From: Rhodamnia argentea
Taxonomy: Eukaryota > Streptophyta > Magnoliopsida > Myrtales > Myrtaceae
Assembly (NCBI RefSeq): GCF_020921035.1
Contig: NC_063158.1
Span: forward strand, 3,454,001-3,518,000
Direction: 5' to 3'
DNA length: 64,000 nt
Part shown: one piece after another, positions 35,114 to 47,679 of the stretch
How the letters are laid out: each line of letters starts with the position of its first letter
Position numbering within the stretch: position 1 is the stretch's first letter
Translations under genes and position numbers: made by a program
Notes under the pieces: model-generated
Database searches by the model: none
What the model saw: the letters and a program-made list of their open reading frames with translations, nothing else
What the model was told of the DNA's origin: nothing

Positions 35114-37322
35114 GGGGTGTTATCAAAAAGAGAGGAAGATAGTGGAGAAGAAAAGGGGGGGACAAAAGTAACAATAAGGAGACTTGGCTCTGGGTTGTGT
35201 TTTCTGCTCTATCCTTTTCACTTTCTCGCTTCCTTTTCGATGCTGCTCTTTTTTCCTTCCTTACTATGTAATGATGGCCTTTGGGGCAGAAAGAAGATGA
35301 AGGAGAAGAAGAGGAAGAAGATGATGATGAGTTGGGGTTCGGCTGTCAATTGTAGCTAAAGTACGCTTCAACTGAATTCTCCATTCTTGAGGTGTATCTG
35401 AGTTTCTTTTAGAGAGAGAGAGAGAAAGAGAATGAAAGAGATGAAGACGAGGACATGAACGACTTAGGTTGTAATGTTTTGTATGTATTAAGGAATGGGT
35501 GGGTGGTGTTACGAGTTTAAGGTTTAGGGCTTGCTCGATGGAGGGTAGAGACTCGAGAAAGACAAACAAGAAAAAAAAAATGAGAAAGACTGGTGGGGCC
35601 CTCTGGTTTTGGTAAGACTCAGCCTGCGAGGGGGCGGTGGGTGGGGCCCACCTCTCTCTCTCTCTCCGGCACTCCACGTTCTCCCTCTCTCGTATTTAAA
35701 TCGGCCGTATTGAGAAGTGAAACTCCTCAGAAAATACGTAATAAAAGAGTCGAGTTTAACTAGTTTGAAATTTTTAGTACGTATCGAACTAAGTTTAATG
35801 TCACTAACATGCCGGACGGCTTAGGACCCTAATTAATTAATTGCGTCTTTTATTACCATGTTATCCGTTCAAGCTCGAGTTTGATCCGCACTATGACCCA
35901 GATTATCACATGTATTAGTACAAGTCAAGTAGAGCCGTACTTATGAATAAGGAATACCTCACTAGGAGTCGACTGAGTTCGGAGACCAATTGAGATTTTG
36001 TTAGTCGATCGAACTCATACTCTACCAAACCCTCGCACCATCCATGAGTTACAAACAAATAGTCGGAGGACTCACGTGATTTTCACTCTCGATTCACCTT
36101 CTTGTTTTGTTCCACTCTACCACGTCGTCGTTAATCCCTTCAAGAGCTCGAGCATCTAAAGAAAGCGGCACTTCGAGATTTGAATGCAAGGCAAGATAAC
36201 GGTAAAAAGCACTTAACGTAACGATCGACATCACGTGTTGTCCATGAAAATTGACCAGTTTTCAAACAATCGAAAAGCGGAAAACAGCATTAATGTCGCG
36301 AGCCACAATGACTTTATTGGAATAGGACATCGACAGCACAAGTAATATTTCGCTCATCAACTGTATGCGTGCTATGCTTTAGTTAATTGGAGATTTCGTT
36401 GCCGTTTTTATTTCTACTTCTTTTAGGGTTTGAAGATCATATTAAGTGAAGTTGAAGAAAGCAAGCACGCATAGAACACATCGAATAGAATAATTTGGAT
36501 GTCCTAAACCTAAATTTTATGTAGACTTGGCAAGTTACACGACTCGACCATGAATAAGAGAATTTCATGAACAAAACATCATGTCTATATTAATTTTTTT
36601 TTTATGCTAGCTTTTTGTCAAACCACTGGCTACTAAGAGCCGGAACGAGAATAGTAGCTGGCCCATCATATTTAAATGGCAAGTTGCACCAATAGTCTGC
36701 AAATTTTATCTTCAAACACTAAATGTTAAAGTCATGGTCCACACGCACCTACGAGTGCGACACGTGTTTGTTCCCCCTCTTCTTACGGGTCTAGTCTTAG
36801 TTCTCATTCGACTTTTATTGGGGTTGCCGATCGATATCCAGCTTCGATTTATCTCCTCTTTTTTCCTTTTCTCTCGTTAATTCTTGTTATCTGTCTGATC
36901 CTTCATTCATTTAGACATGCATAGGTACCTTAGTACATTATAGTATTTCTTTTCGGAATTTGCTAGCATAACAATTTAGCGTATATGTATATATCGTTTA
37001 TGGACGGCTAACGCCGACATAAAGTCGGTCCCTTAAGAACTTATTTTCCTACAATGGACCAACCTTTGGCCTCGGGACACAAGTACTAGATATATTCTCG
37101 TTTTAGTTGCAAAAACCTTGGGAAGTAGATGTATTGTGGTTCAAAGAACAAATTATGGCGCGATCCCGTCCTAGATCATACTCATTGGACCGCATTAGTC
37201 GGGACTTTATCATGCAAATGAGTACCTCGTGGCTATTGTTAGCTCGGCAATGAAGAAACTTGGGTTCGGAAAAACAATCAATAGCCACACAGTGCAAGGT
37301 ATTGGGGAGAAGAATAGTAGAA
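35114..37322. promoter_or_regulatory. AHL upstream region and intergenic DNA
   Basis: Pyrimidine-rich leader/promoter DNA on the AHL strand extends to about 35700, including GA/CT runs at 35411-35424 and 35653-35666. A TTTAAATA-like box lies at about 35693. From 35.7 to 37.3 kb I see ordinary AT-rich DNA with no supported gene. Confidence 0.35.
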
Positions 37323-37559
37323 GTATCAAAAGTTTCGTGTGGCACTCGCTTTAGTGCCAAATTTTTTTTTTAAATCACTCAAGTGTCAAATTGTAGAAAA
37401 ATCGATCATTTAAGTGCTTTCGACGACATATTCATGCCAAAAAAAAAAAAAGTAGACGACTTTTATAATCAAAATTTTTATACGAGGGCATTTACAAAAA
37501 AAATGCACGTGAACAGATAAAACGACGTTGTACAATCCAACGTGATTGGGTCGTGTAAA

Positions 37560-38540
37560 ACGACGCTATTCGCTCCGAAGTTCTTTTGCCATTTGCTCTG
37601 TCTCTCCGCTACCTTTTTCTTCTTCTTGTGCTCTAACACTATCCTCTCCACCGTTACCCATGGAGCCACCACCCACCACGCCAAGCATCGCCACCTTCTC
37701 CACTACCTTGATGAGTTCGGCGACCGCAGTGAGAGCGTCGCCATCGACCCATCCATCTCCATCGAGAACCCATGCCTCCAAAATGCCTCCGTCGCTCTCC
37801 AAACACTAAAGAAGGCCATCAACAACTTCACTGCTAACCGGGCCGGCACCGTCATCTACGAGGAGAAGTGTCAAAAAAGTCCTAAACCTATTGTATTAGT
37901 ACCAATCCAGTTATAAACCTTTTTTTGGTATCTAAACTTGGACATTTTTTTAATATTATTCTAATATTTTAAATAATTCTAAGCATTTTTTTGTTTTTTT
38001 AAAAAAATTTAAAAATTATTTAAAATGTCAAAAAATATTAAAAAATATCTACGTTTGCGCCAATCGTGCCACGTAAGATAATTGACGTCCACGCCAGTTA
38101 TTTCCGATCAAAATTGATCGAATTGACTCAATTGGCGTAAATGCAAAATATTTAGGACTAAATTAGCATTAATATAAAAGGTTTATGACCGAATTGGCAC
38201 TAACAAAAGGTTTATGATTGAATTAGCACCAAAAAAAGATTTAGGACTGAATTGGCGCTAATGGAATAGGTTTAGGACTTTTTTTACACTTTTTCCTCCA
38301 TCTACGACTACTCCTAAGTCTTTAGCTCCTCCGCCCTCAACGGCCCCAATGTCCGCACTGTCATCGACATCAATCTCAACCAAGGTGACATTTTTGGGTA
38401 TCTCCCGGAGGAGCTCGGCCTGCTTGCTGACCTCGCTCTCTTCCACCTCGACTCTAATCGCTTCTACACCAACGTGCCGAAAAAGTTTCGAGAACTTGAA
38501 CCGACTCTTCTAGCTGGATCTGACACGACAAAAGATCTTC
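37560..38540 (+). pseudogene. LRR-extensin (LRX) gene fragment, interrupted
   Basis: Before the insertion, the frame reads HRHLLHYLDEFGDRSESVAI, DPSISIENPCLQNASVALQ and NNFTANRAGTVIY. After it: SSALNGPNVRTVIDINL, GDIFGYLPEELGLLADLALF and HLDSNRF, followed by PKKFREL. This is the N-terminal part of LRX proteins (cell-wall LRR plus extensin domain), up to about the third LRR; the extensin tail is absent. A 437-bp MITE splits it at 37862-38298. Across the insertion point an in-frame TAA replaces the normal SY-G-VFC region, so it would be non-functional even without the MITE. Gene fragments lacking their ends between TIR arms are the mark of Pack-type elements. Confidence 0.75.
37853..38307. mobile_element. 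Mutator-like MITE with 9-bp target duplication, nested in the LRX fragment
   Basis: CATCTACGA is at 37853-37861 and 38299-38307. The 437-bp element (37862-38298) begins GGAGAAGTGTCAAAAAAGTC and ends with the inverse, GACTTTTTTTACACTTTTTC plus CTC. Arms of alternating 'rest of tcctaaacc' words face each other. A 9-bp duplication is the Mutator hallmark and types the whole 'gtcctaaacc' family in this window. Confidence 0.85.
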
Positions 38541-38905
38541 GGAGTCATTGGTCTATCGAGTTGTCCATTTGCATTAGCAGCAATTCAAATATGGTTCCAA
38601 TTTGGGGTCGTGGTCGTTTAGGGTTCTCAATTTGAGAATTTAGAGTTTTCGATTTAGGGTTTCACTATGGGGCAAAACACGTGACGATGTCGTTTTAAGC
38701 TATATATGTTGATTGGGCACGGCAACGAGCCACATCGGATAGAGAAACTAATAAAAAATAGTCATGTCGGATTTCCGACGCTTCAAATCGAAGTGGACAC
38801 TTAAGTGATCATACTTTTTTTATAAATGGCACCTAAGTGTTCCGAAAGATTTTGACACTACGGTAAATATCGTACGAATCTTTTGACAACTTCTATGTGA
38901 TTTTC

Positions 38906-40494
38906 CGATTCCGTTCCACATTTCTAAAAGACACTTATCCTGAATGATTCAGCAAGTCCTCATGGACGCGAGTGCTGTAAAAGCGATTAGCTGTCAAATG
39001 GATGCACAATGCCAAGGCCAAAGGCCGCGGCCGCAGGGTTTGACCGGCGTCGTTCTGCTCGGTAGCCACTCCACGGTGTTGGGGGGGAGGCGTGGGAGGC
39101 GCTGACACCGGGCACGCACACGCACGAAAGAAAGGAAGACGAAAGGAGGGGCCACCAGCTTCCCTCTTTCCCAAAGATGCTCTTTGTCCCCTTCCCCCCC
39201 TCCATTTTCCCATATCTCATAGGTTCTCGGATATTATTATACATATTTGGATATAAGATAATATTATTCTTTATCTATGTTACCCAAAAACCTAATGGTC
39301 AATCGATGCACGACCCTCTCTATTTTGCTGCTTTCCTCTGGTTATTTGAACCCAAAACAAGAGAAAAAAGAGTGCAAAGTCTAGATCGATGGAGAGCAGA
39401 TAATGAGGATAGCCGATAGGGGTGATCGGTTCCTAATCAAGGTGGGCCGGTTCACAATTCCTAGAATCGGAGAGACTGCTCTGGTCCGATTTCCGAACGG
39501 TCCAATCATTAGACTAGTCGCATTATTTTTGTGATTGGCCATTAAATTTTTCTTGTTAATTAACAGATTTACCGAACCATTTCTCGTTAATTACGTTACA
39601 TTATTGTTAAATCTAAAAGTCAAGCTAATCGGACCGTTCATAACTGGTTTCAATGTTATGGGACCGAGAATCGGATCCAATCGGCCGATTCAATCCAGGT
39701 CGGGCGACTCCCAGTTCGATCGATCCATTATCCTCGACCCTAATATCTGCAGTATTTTTCTATAAGTTTGTTTGTCCTAAAAAAGTCAACAACATACACC
39801 AGATACATAGAAAATAACTGAGAGGTGACAGCTTAACTCGTATAATCGATCCAACGTACCAAAAACTTGGTAAACGACAAACCCCAATAAACCCCCACCA
39901 TGTGTGGATAAGAATCATTAATACCAAGTCAAGCCCCTCCCCTCGGAGCATCGATCCATGTCGGCTAGTGTTGTTGCTGCTGCTGCTGCTGCTGCTGCTT
40001 CCTTTTACTCATTTTCCTTTTTGGCTCTTTTCCTCTAAGCATAGTCATCGTCCACTTCTCTCTAGTCCACCTTTTAGGGTTTGTCTTGCTTGTGTCTTCT
40101 CTGCGGGTTTAGCTATCTGGATAACGTTATCATCGTCTGCAGTGTGCTCAAAATCTCGACCCGCCCGAGGTTTTATACACTAGGACACATCTTTGCGGAG
40201 AAAGCACCTACTTTCCTGAAAATGTGTATCCATCGCCTAAGTATATGTCTCTTCAATTAGCAGTCATTGACATGTCTCACGAGATTACCAGAGTGAAGTA
40301 ATTACTTTTCGCCGCTTCGTTGGAGTGTCCGGGACAAGAAAAACGAGGGCAGATTTCTAGTTTTCTTGGGACGACATCTTGACTCTTTAAAGGGGAAATC
40401 TTGGTTATGCAAACAAATGATGTACGATCGCTTCTTTCAACCCCCACTGCTTGAAAGTACAACTGTTTCTTTGGAAAAATTCACGAAAGGTTAA
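38906..40494. other. Intergenic DNA with GGTTC-rich repeat and (TGC)n
   Basis: A GC-rich patch lies at 39000-39190. 39420-39740 begins GGGGTGATCGGTTCC and carries many 'ggaccg/cggtcc' words, resembling a hAT-like family. A (TGC)n microsatellite lies at about 39971-40000. No supported gene. Confidence 0.4.
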
Positions 40495-41197
40495 TTAATT
40501 TCAGGAAAATTTTCAAATAAAGGCCCGAAGTGGACATTGTTTCAAAAAAGTACACGAAGTGCCCTCTTTATTTCAAAAAAGGGCCTGAAATTAAATTATT
40601 TCAAATGAGGGTGCGAGTGTCAATATTAGTCTCAAAAAAAGGCTTGACATACCCAGAGTTGAGGGCATTTTTGTCATTTATTTATCTTTTTCTTTATTTT
40701 TTTCCTTCCTATGTTTTTTGAAATATTAAAAAACCTAAAAGAAAAAAAACAAAGAGCCGCTACCTCTCGTCTGTGGATGCCCCACCCACCTCCGATGGGG
40801 GGTCGGGCATTGCCGACCCCTCGGTGAGGGCCTGTTGGCCCTCGGCGTGACTTGGATGAGGGTCATAGGCCCTCGTCCGGTTCTTGTAAGGGCCGGCGGC
40901 CCCTCACCTCTAGTCGACGGGGTTGCCAACGACCCGGCCAATTATGCCCAACGCCCCTCCCTCTGTGTGTTCTTCTTCTTACGTGTTCTTCTTATGTTTT
41001 TATTTTTTAATTTTTAGTTAAAAAAACTAAAAATTGAGTTCAAATTGTATTTTGACAAAAGTGCCCTTGATCGGCCAAAATATTTAGTTTATCGACGAAG
41101 TCAAACCCTCATCCGAAGCAGTCATGGCCACTTCAAACTCTTATTTAAGAAACTAAGAGCACTCCATGCCCTTAATTGAAATTTTTCCTTAATTTCA
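40495..41197. mobile_element. Complete Mutator-like MITE with perfect 9-bp target duplication and GC core
   Basis: TTAATTTCA is at 40495-40503 and 41189-41197. The 685-bp element (40504-41188) starts GGAAAATTTTCAAATAAAGG and ends GAAATTTTTCC. The arms carry 'gaagtggacattgtttc' and its inverse 'ggccacttcaaactc'. The core at 40740-40960 is GC-rich with 'gccggcggcccctcacc' type words. No transposase. Confidence 0.85.
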
Positions 41198-42530
41198 CAT
41201 GTTGCAAAAAGAAAATTCAAAATAACAATAATTTTCGTTTTTATTTATTCTTTTTTTTATTTATATATTTTAAATTTCTTTTTATTCTAGAATATATATA
41301 TATATGTATCTTCTATACATATAGAATATATATTTAATTTAGTCTTTAAATTTATTATTTAGTATTCATATTTATTACACATTTTAGGTATATTAATACA
41401 GCTTATACTATAGTTTATTATTTAATACATAATAAAATTTGGATTACTAGATCTAAAATGACTAATGACATGTTCTGCCATGCTTTGAGCTGAAGAACTT
41501 AGAAAAGTAGGACATCTGAATACAAAAATATATTATACACATGACAAACAAGTAGTCAATACACGATCGACTCAATCCTAAACCTCCAAGGACAAAGTCC
41601 TAACCTTTTCTTGTCTTTTTTCTTCCATATCCCACTCTTTAAGTTTTTTTTCTTTATTTCAAAATCAGCTGTGTCCATGCATTTAATTGCGTTAGCAACC
41701 TAATATAGAAGAAGCTAACGTTGAATCCAAATCACAAAACCGATTCTCGCCACAAAGAGCAAACACGAGGGCACTTGAAAACAAAAACTCGACACGGCCA
41801 CCATGATATTTGATCCATCGTTGCTTCCCAAAAGAAAGTGGACCGTCTGTCATGACTATGGTCATCAATTTTGCATTTTGCATGCCTCCTCCTCTTCACA
41901 AAAAAAGAAAAATCAGAAATACATAGAGGACCGCATTCACATGTCATGATTAGCGCACACAATACCCGGAAACAAGGACAATGGACACGGTCGATTGCTG
42001 CTATAGTTTGACTTCGAGTTTACAAATGATTTTGTCCTCAATTATGGTTTGGTGATGAATAGTCCAAGGAACTTTCGTTGAAAGTCGGAGGTGGGCCATT
42101 TCAAATTAGGGCACAACCAATCATGCATTGATCCCTACGATGTCTCTTTTGAAAGTACAAAAACTCTGAAGGGGACTCAAGACATAATAATAATTAAAGC
42201 CTTTGCGTGAGAGCGAAGTTCTTGAATGTGACCGGTCCAATTTGGCCTTTCAGATGATTGACGTTGCAGGATTGGTTCAATTTCTTGTAATAGATTGACT
42301 AAGTAAGGCCCTAAGTATCATTATGTAGAGGGGTTAGGAAAAAACAAAAACAAAGAAACTCTCAATTCTTTATATTGTTATTTACTTCAATTACGGCCAT
42401 CTTTTCTGAGACGCTTTTCTGGGTTATTTAATTAAGTAATTTCATAAGCAAATTGTGAAAGAACGAAAGCACAAAATTATTCATGAATCTGCTTCCCTTT
42501 GGAGAAGCTGAGTTGTTTGCAATATACCAT
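41198..42530. other. AT-rich intergenic DNA
   Basis: No supported gene. There is very AT-rich sequence at 41210-41450. Short ORFs at 41690-41960 show no recognisable family. Confidence 0.35.
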
Positions 42531-42536
42531 AGACCT

Positions 42537-42587
42537 AACTACCTTGAGTTTTTTCGACCAAAAAAAAAAAAAAACTACCTTGAGTTT
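42537..42587 (+). repeat. Ultrashort poly(A) insertion with target duplication (copy 8)
   Basis: AACTACCTTGAGTTT is at 42537-42551 and 42573-42587 (15 bp, perfect). The 21-bp insert is TTTCGACC and an A-run, almost the same insert as at 23345-23362. Confidence 0.75.
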
Positions 42588-43317
42588 GTGCAGATCGCAA
42601 CATGTTTCTGTCAGCTATGGAAGCCCTAGCTCATGATTTTTTATTTTTTTTTGACTTATGGAAATTCATTGAAGTAAGAGAAAGCCTACCTAAATAAGCA
42701 GCTGAGGTAAATTAATCCCTTAATACATATCTCTAAGTCCAAATACTGTCTTTCAAGAAGGGTTTCATTCTTGTAAGGATCGGTTGATATTTGAGACACC
42801 TACCGGGATATTAGACTAAATTCTTCCTTCCGTGACCCGAGAAAAAGTGAAGGTACAGACATGGATATGAGGAGATTTAGAATGGATGTAACTTTCTCAT
42901 TACCTAATCTTATAGAAGAACGCCGAGCTATAAACAAACTAGATCATCAAAAAATGAGAAGAGAGATGCAACCAACTCTTAGAATTGAAAAAGACCCTCA
43001 AAACTCATTAGCACCAAAACAGCTTGGCTGTTAGCGACACCTTCATATTTTATGTCATGTCTATTAATCAACTCCCATTCAATTAAACGCAAATAATATT
43101 TATCCATCGGCATCACCTGACGAAAACAACCATATCTTGAGGCAAAGTCCATGAACAGGGAAGCATAGTTTATGAATTGAGAAGCAAGAAAGGGGTAAAA
43201 GAGCAGTTGATTAATTAAATTGAAGCCCCATGTGAAAGGCACCTATAGAGCCCTCGAATCTCGCTATGTCTTGGCCTGTTTCTGCTCCCTATCTTTGCGG
43301 GTCCAAAACATGCATTT

Positions 43318-43357
<40 letters not shown>

Positions 43358-45607
43358 TGCACATGTGGTCAATTAATGGTGATGCCTAGATTAGGGCAAA
43401 GTTTTTGGATTAGATGCTAAGCAACAGTTCATTAAACGAATAAGTTAATAAAGCTCCCACGTGATTGATGGTTATGGCTTTTGGAATCTTTTTCCGGGGC
43501 ATCCGCCCTTCACCAGCTGTTCATGCCATTGAGTTCATCAACCCTAGAATACCAATGACACCAGCATGATCATTTAGGGTTAGCAGCCTCCTTTTGCTCT
43601 TGAAACAAGCCAAGATTTCTTCTTCTTTATTTTTTGGATAAGCGATAGTTTATGCATCGAGAGTATATAGAGGTTCTTCAGAAACAGGCCAATGCCATGT
43701 CTATGATATGAAGTTTTCCGGTCTAAAACCGAGAAAGAAAAGAAGAACGGAAGGGAACAAGCGCGCAATTCGCGATCTAATCTTTTGATCCCTCACTTGA
43801 GCAAATGTCGAAAGTTGTCACTTGATGGATCCAATTTCCTGAAAATATGTCTCATTTCATTGTCAGGGTATATTTGTTCGAGACATCATTGTGCCGATAG
43901 CCTTAGCTGCAACGATTCTATGACAATATGATTTACATTTTGGTGCAACATTTCCCATATTCTCCGGTGGTCTAATTACAAATTTGAACAGATGTTTAAG
44001 GTTTTATGTCCAAAAGAAATGACAATAACTGCATGTAGTTCTTCGACAAGATAACTTTGTATAAGATGACTTAGATCCACGCACTTGCAATAATCAGTAG
44101 TCAAAGACAGCATGAGTTCATTGCTTGTTTAGGTATTAAGAAACCCTAGTTAATTCCATGTCTTGCCATTAAAAGGGGTAACCCAATCTCTTCCTCAGGA
44201 CAGTACTTTACCCAGAATTTCTGTCCGTACTTTGAAACCCTATTTTAGTATCAGCAAGACTTTACAAGTTCAAGGAATTAATATAATCACGACTCACGAT
44301 TAAAAGAGTTCGATTGTTGGCCAAAAGTTGCATACTCCCCTCTTAAAATACAACATAATTGAACAATTTCTTTTTGTCATTTGATGTTCTTGAGTTCTGC
44401 TCCAAGATTTAATAGAAGCCACCACCGGGAAAAAATTATGTGCAAAAAGAACAAAGCGACAGTTTGTGTCTAGACTAGCAAATCGATTATTAGTCAACAA
44501 GACTGTAGAAATTGAATATTTGATTGGGGTTAATTCATGTTCGTGCTTAATTTAGTCACCTTTGTTGATGATGTACGGCACCAGCATTTGAGGAAGGAAA
44601 GAATTTGCTTAGGTTGAATTTATTAAAGCGAATTGTGTGTCTCAATCAAAAGCTGCACATATAAAAATTGCATGACCCCCAAAAAGAACATCATCTCTCC
44701 CCAAGGTCACTGCTTTCTTTTTTTTAACTGTATATTAAACTAGATTACCAGCTCCTGGAGTTGAAAATAGGTGAAAATTTAGGCAAAATTTGAAAAGAAC
44801 AAATTAAGTAGACGAATTTCCATGAAAGATCAAATCTTTGATTACCTTGTATATGATCCATTTTGATTGGAAAATGACTTGTAATGATGTTGGACATTAC
44901 ACAAAAATGCACAATCTGATCTCCACCACATAACTAGCGTATTTTCGGTCTAGGCTAGTCATGTTTCTATCAAAATCGTACGAACTAGCTCCATATCGGC
45001 TTATGTAATCTACTTAACCCAGTATCGGCTTATGTAATCCAATTAACCCAGGATTGATTTATGTAATATACTTAAATAGGTGTATTATAGCATTTTCTTT
45101 TCGTAGCTCATCATTTACGCAAGACATCATTGCTAATTTCGTGTCCGTAGTAGCGCTTTATTTAAGTTCTTTTTAGCCTTCCTCTCTGTTGAATTCGTTG
45201 AGAAAGTCCTGAATTACTGGACAAGAGTTAGAAATTGAACTCCTGATTTGAGGGAACTAAATTATTTGAGCAAGATTTCTGGCCAATTTTTCTTTTGTTT
45301 TCTTTTTTTTTTTTGGGGGGTGTGGGAGGGGAGGCGTGGTAGTTCACTATTAACTTCAATTCTGGCAATTTTCACTCAAATCAAAAACCAAAAGTATATG
45401 CAGTCATTACCTCTGTGGTCTCGAACAGGCTAAACTACTTGCTGGGCCCGGTCCAGAAAATACCTCTTGGTCTCTTCAATGAAATAAGTGGGCTAACTCC
45501 GAGTGCATATGTTGATATCTCATGGTATTGTACGTCCCCAATTTTATTTCATATCCCTATTAGGAGGGAGGAAAGTACGTAACTACCCCCTTATCCATTA
45601 GAATCCT
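42588..45607. other. Intergenic DNA, no supported gene
   Basis: A (CT)n run lies at about 43321-43353. Three imperfect 29-bp tandem units occur at 44994-45080. No coding region, RNA gene or clear element could be supported. Confidence 0.4.
44994..45080 (+). repeat. 3 x 29-bp tandem repeat
   Basis: Units 44994-45022, 45023-45051 and 45052-45080 share the word T(A/T)TGTAAT within TATCGGCTTATGTAATC-type units. The first two are nearly identical and the third is diverged. Confidence 0.7.
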
Positions 45608-45611
45608 CGTA

Positions 45612-45669
45612 AAGAAAGAATGTATTTTCTTTTTCTTTTTCTTTTTCTTTTTTGGTCTAAGAAAGAATG
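45612..45669 (-). repeat. Ultrashort poly(T) insertion with target duplication (copy 9)
   Basis: AAGAAAGAATG is at 45612-45622 and 45659-45669. The 36-bp insert is TATT, TTTTC repeats, then TTTTTTGGTCT. The pentamer repeat may have expanded after insertion. Confidence 0.55.
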
Positions 45670-45901
45670 AATTTTAAGCGGTGATTAAAACATGTAACGG
45701 TGATGACGTGGTGGGCGACCAATCACCAATGTCCACATGCTATGAATTCCGTCTTACTTGGCGTCACGCGTGTAATTCATCTCAATTTTCATTGGTTTAT
45801 TGTAGCACAAAAGAGGAAAATTGTGGCAAGAGCATCTTTCTCCTTTAGAAGAAGAGAGGTCATGTGTTGTGAGATGGGAATTATGGATTTATCCAATTAG
45901 T

Positions 45902-46610
45902 AGAGGTGAGCGATTCCAGATTTTTTCTAAATTTCAAGTGGAACCTGGACCCTACCTTGCATAGCTTGAAACTTCGAACCTACCCCGTCACGGGTTTCGG
46001 GGTCGGTTCCGGGGTTTACTCGGGTTTCACCTATCAATTGCAGTGAATTATCGCATCTAATGAATATCATTTACTACTACAATTTCTCGACCATAACTCA
46101 TATGTAGACACACGAATAATATGAAATATTAACAAAATAAAAGTCTCGGTCATGGAAATCGTCGAAAATGGAATCTTAAACTAACATTTCCATATTACAT
46201 ACTTATTGTCGGATACCATGAAATACCGCGGGGATCTCTTGAAGACATAGAACAAGAAAAACACGAAATCTTATTCTAGATTCCAAGTTCTAGGAAGTGG
46301 AACTTGAAGCGGACCCATCGAAATCGATTCCCCAATTTTTGAAACTTGGAACATATCCTACATACCCTAAAATTGTGTGACTTAGAACAAGAAAAATATA
46401 AAGACTTGTTCCGGATTTCAAGTTTTAGGAGGTGGAACCCGAAACCGACCCATCGGAATCGATTTCTTAATTTTTGAAACATGAACCTACTCTATATATC
46501 ATGAAATCTAGAACCTACAAATTTTGATGATATATAAGTTTTATATCTTTTGAAACCTAAAACCTATCATGTATGTCTTGAAACTTGAAACATACAAAAA
46601 AAAAAAAAAT
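45902..46610. mobile_element. hAT-like non-autonomous element, copy A
   Basis: It starts AGAGGTGAGCGATTCC, the style of plant hAT ends, and shares internal DNA with 61235-61803: 'acctaccccgtcacgggttt', then a block ending 'atgaaatattaacaaaataa'. Two imperfect tandem blocks lie at about 46252-46375 and 46384-46495, each with 'agaacaagaaaaa', 'gaccCATCG(a/g)AATCGATT' and 'ttttTGAAAC'. Right border unclear. Confidence 0.5.
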
Positions 46611-47216
46611 GGCGTGTTAGTTTGGTATCCTTTGCTAACCTGATTAGAAGTCAGAAGACGAGCTCCATTGATTTCAGCATTGCTTCTTCAAATCCTAGTG
46701 ATAGTTCAAGACTAAGAAACCAGAGAAAGGTACGTGAGAACTTTCCTTGTGTGGATATGAATCGTACCCATGGGAATTGCTACAATGATTGTATTATTAT
46801 TGAGCTTTCGGTTGATTCTTTTGAGGTCCAGCCTCAGGGATCACCAAGCACTAATCATTATAAATTGACTAGACAAAGTGTGGAGGTACACATTTGATCC
46901 CACTCCGTGAATCTTTTCCTTCCGCAAGACCCACTAAAGGGGGACAAAAAATAAATATTCTTTCTCATTTCACAAAAGGATGAAATCAGAATTCATACAA
47001 AATCACAACATATGGCCAGAAATCATGGCACTCTAAAACATATGATTGCTTGACTTGATTGAATGTTGGGAGCTATGGAGCAAGCATGGAGTGGAAGGAT
47101 TGGACACGTGCGTGTGTTTTTCTCTCCCCCAATATCTGCTCGCCATTCCCCACCACACAATCCCACCTTCATTTACCCAAAAAAAAAAAAAGAGCAACAA
47201 TAAATAAATTTATGCC
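46611..47216. other. Intergenic DNA, no supported gene
   Basis: A 91-codon ORF at 46622-46897 starts with a non-ATG-like context, shows no recognised domain and lacks gene neighbours. I do not call it a gene. Confidence 0.3.
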
Positions 47217-47266
47217 GAGTATCAATAGAATTTTTTTTTTTTTTTTGTCAGAAGAGTATCGATAGA
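47217..47266 (-). repeat. Ultrashort poly(T) insertion with target duplication (copy 10)
   Basis: GAGTATC(A/G)ATAGA is at 47217-47229 and 47254-47266 (12 of 13). The 24-bp insert is A, a T-run, then GTCAGAA. Confidence 0.6.
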
Positions 47267-47679
47267 TTGATCGAGCGGCAAAACAAGTGAAATCGTGCAT
47301 CTCAAAAAGTGTGTGGTCTTAGCAAAGTTATAAGAAAGGAATTTCTTACGAAAGTTCTACGCCCGACGTGTGTCGAACTCGAATGGCAGGTTCAATCTGG
47401 TGTTCAAAAAAAATTGGCTAACGACACACCACTTGACCAGTCATATAACACTTATGTAAGACATACATAGACTTATGAAACATAGGCAATGAAATAATAC
47501 TTACAATACGATAAATATTGTGCTAATTAACTTTGAGGCTCAATAGATATGTCTTCGCCTTCTTAAGTTCTTGTGCGCCGATGCGCCTGTGAGTTATCAT
47601 CTAGGTATTGGCTTAATAATTTTGATTTCCTCATTGAGAAATATTCGTAAGGTCTTTGAAATAGAAGAGAGCTCGATTT

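Larger units (their letters stand above)
37323..38905. mobile_element. Pack-MULE-like TIR element carrying an LRX gene fragment
   Basis: The left arm (37323-37440) contains 'atcaaaagtttcgtgtggca' and 'aaatcactcaagtgtcaaat'. The right arm (38755-38905), inverted, contains 'gtcaaaagattcgtacgata' and 'gatcacttaagtgtccactt'. These match the arm family of the element at 10.3 kb. Between the arms lies a fragment of a leucine-rich-repeat extensin gene, itself split by a second element. Outer target duplication was not identified. Confidence 0.6.

Noticed and set aside
34551..35171. 206-codon plus-strand ORF opposite the AHL gene
   Set aside because: It is a shadow of a GC-rich single-exon gene; the minus-strand frame encodes a complete AHL protein.
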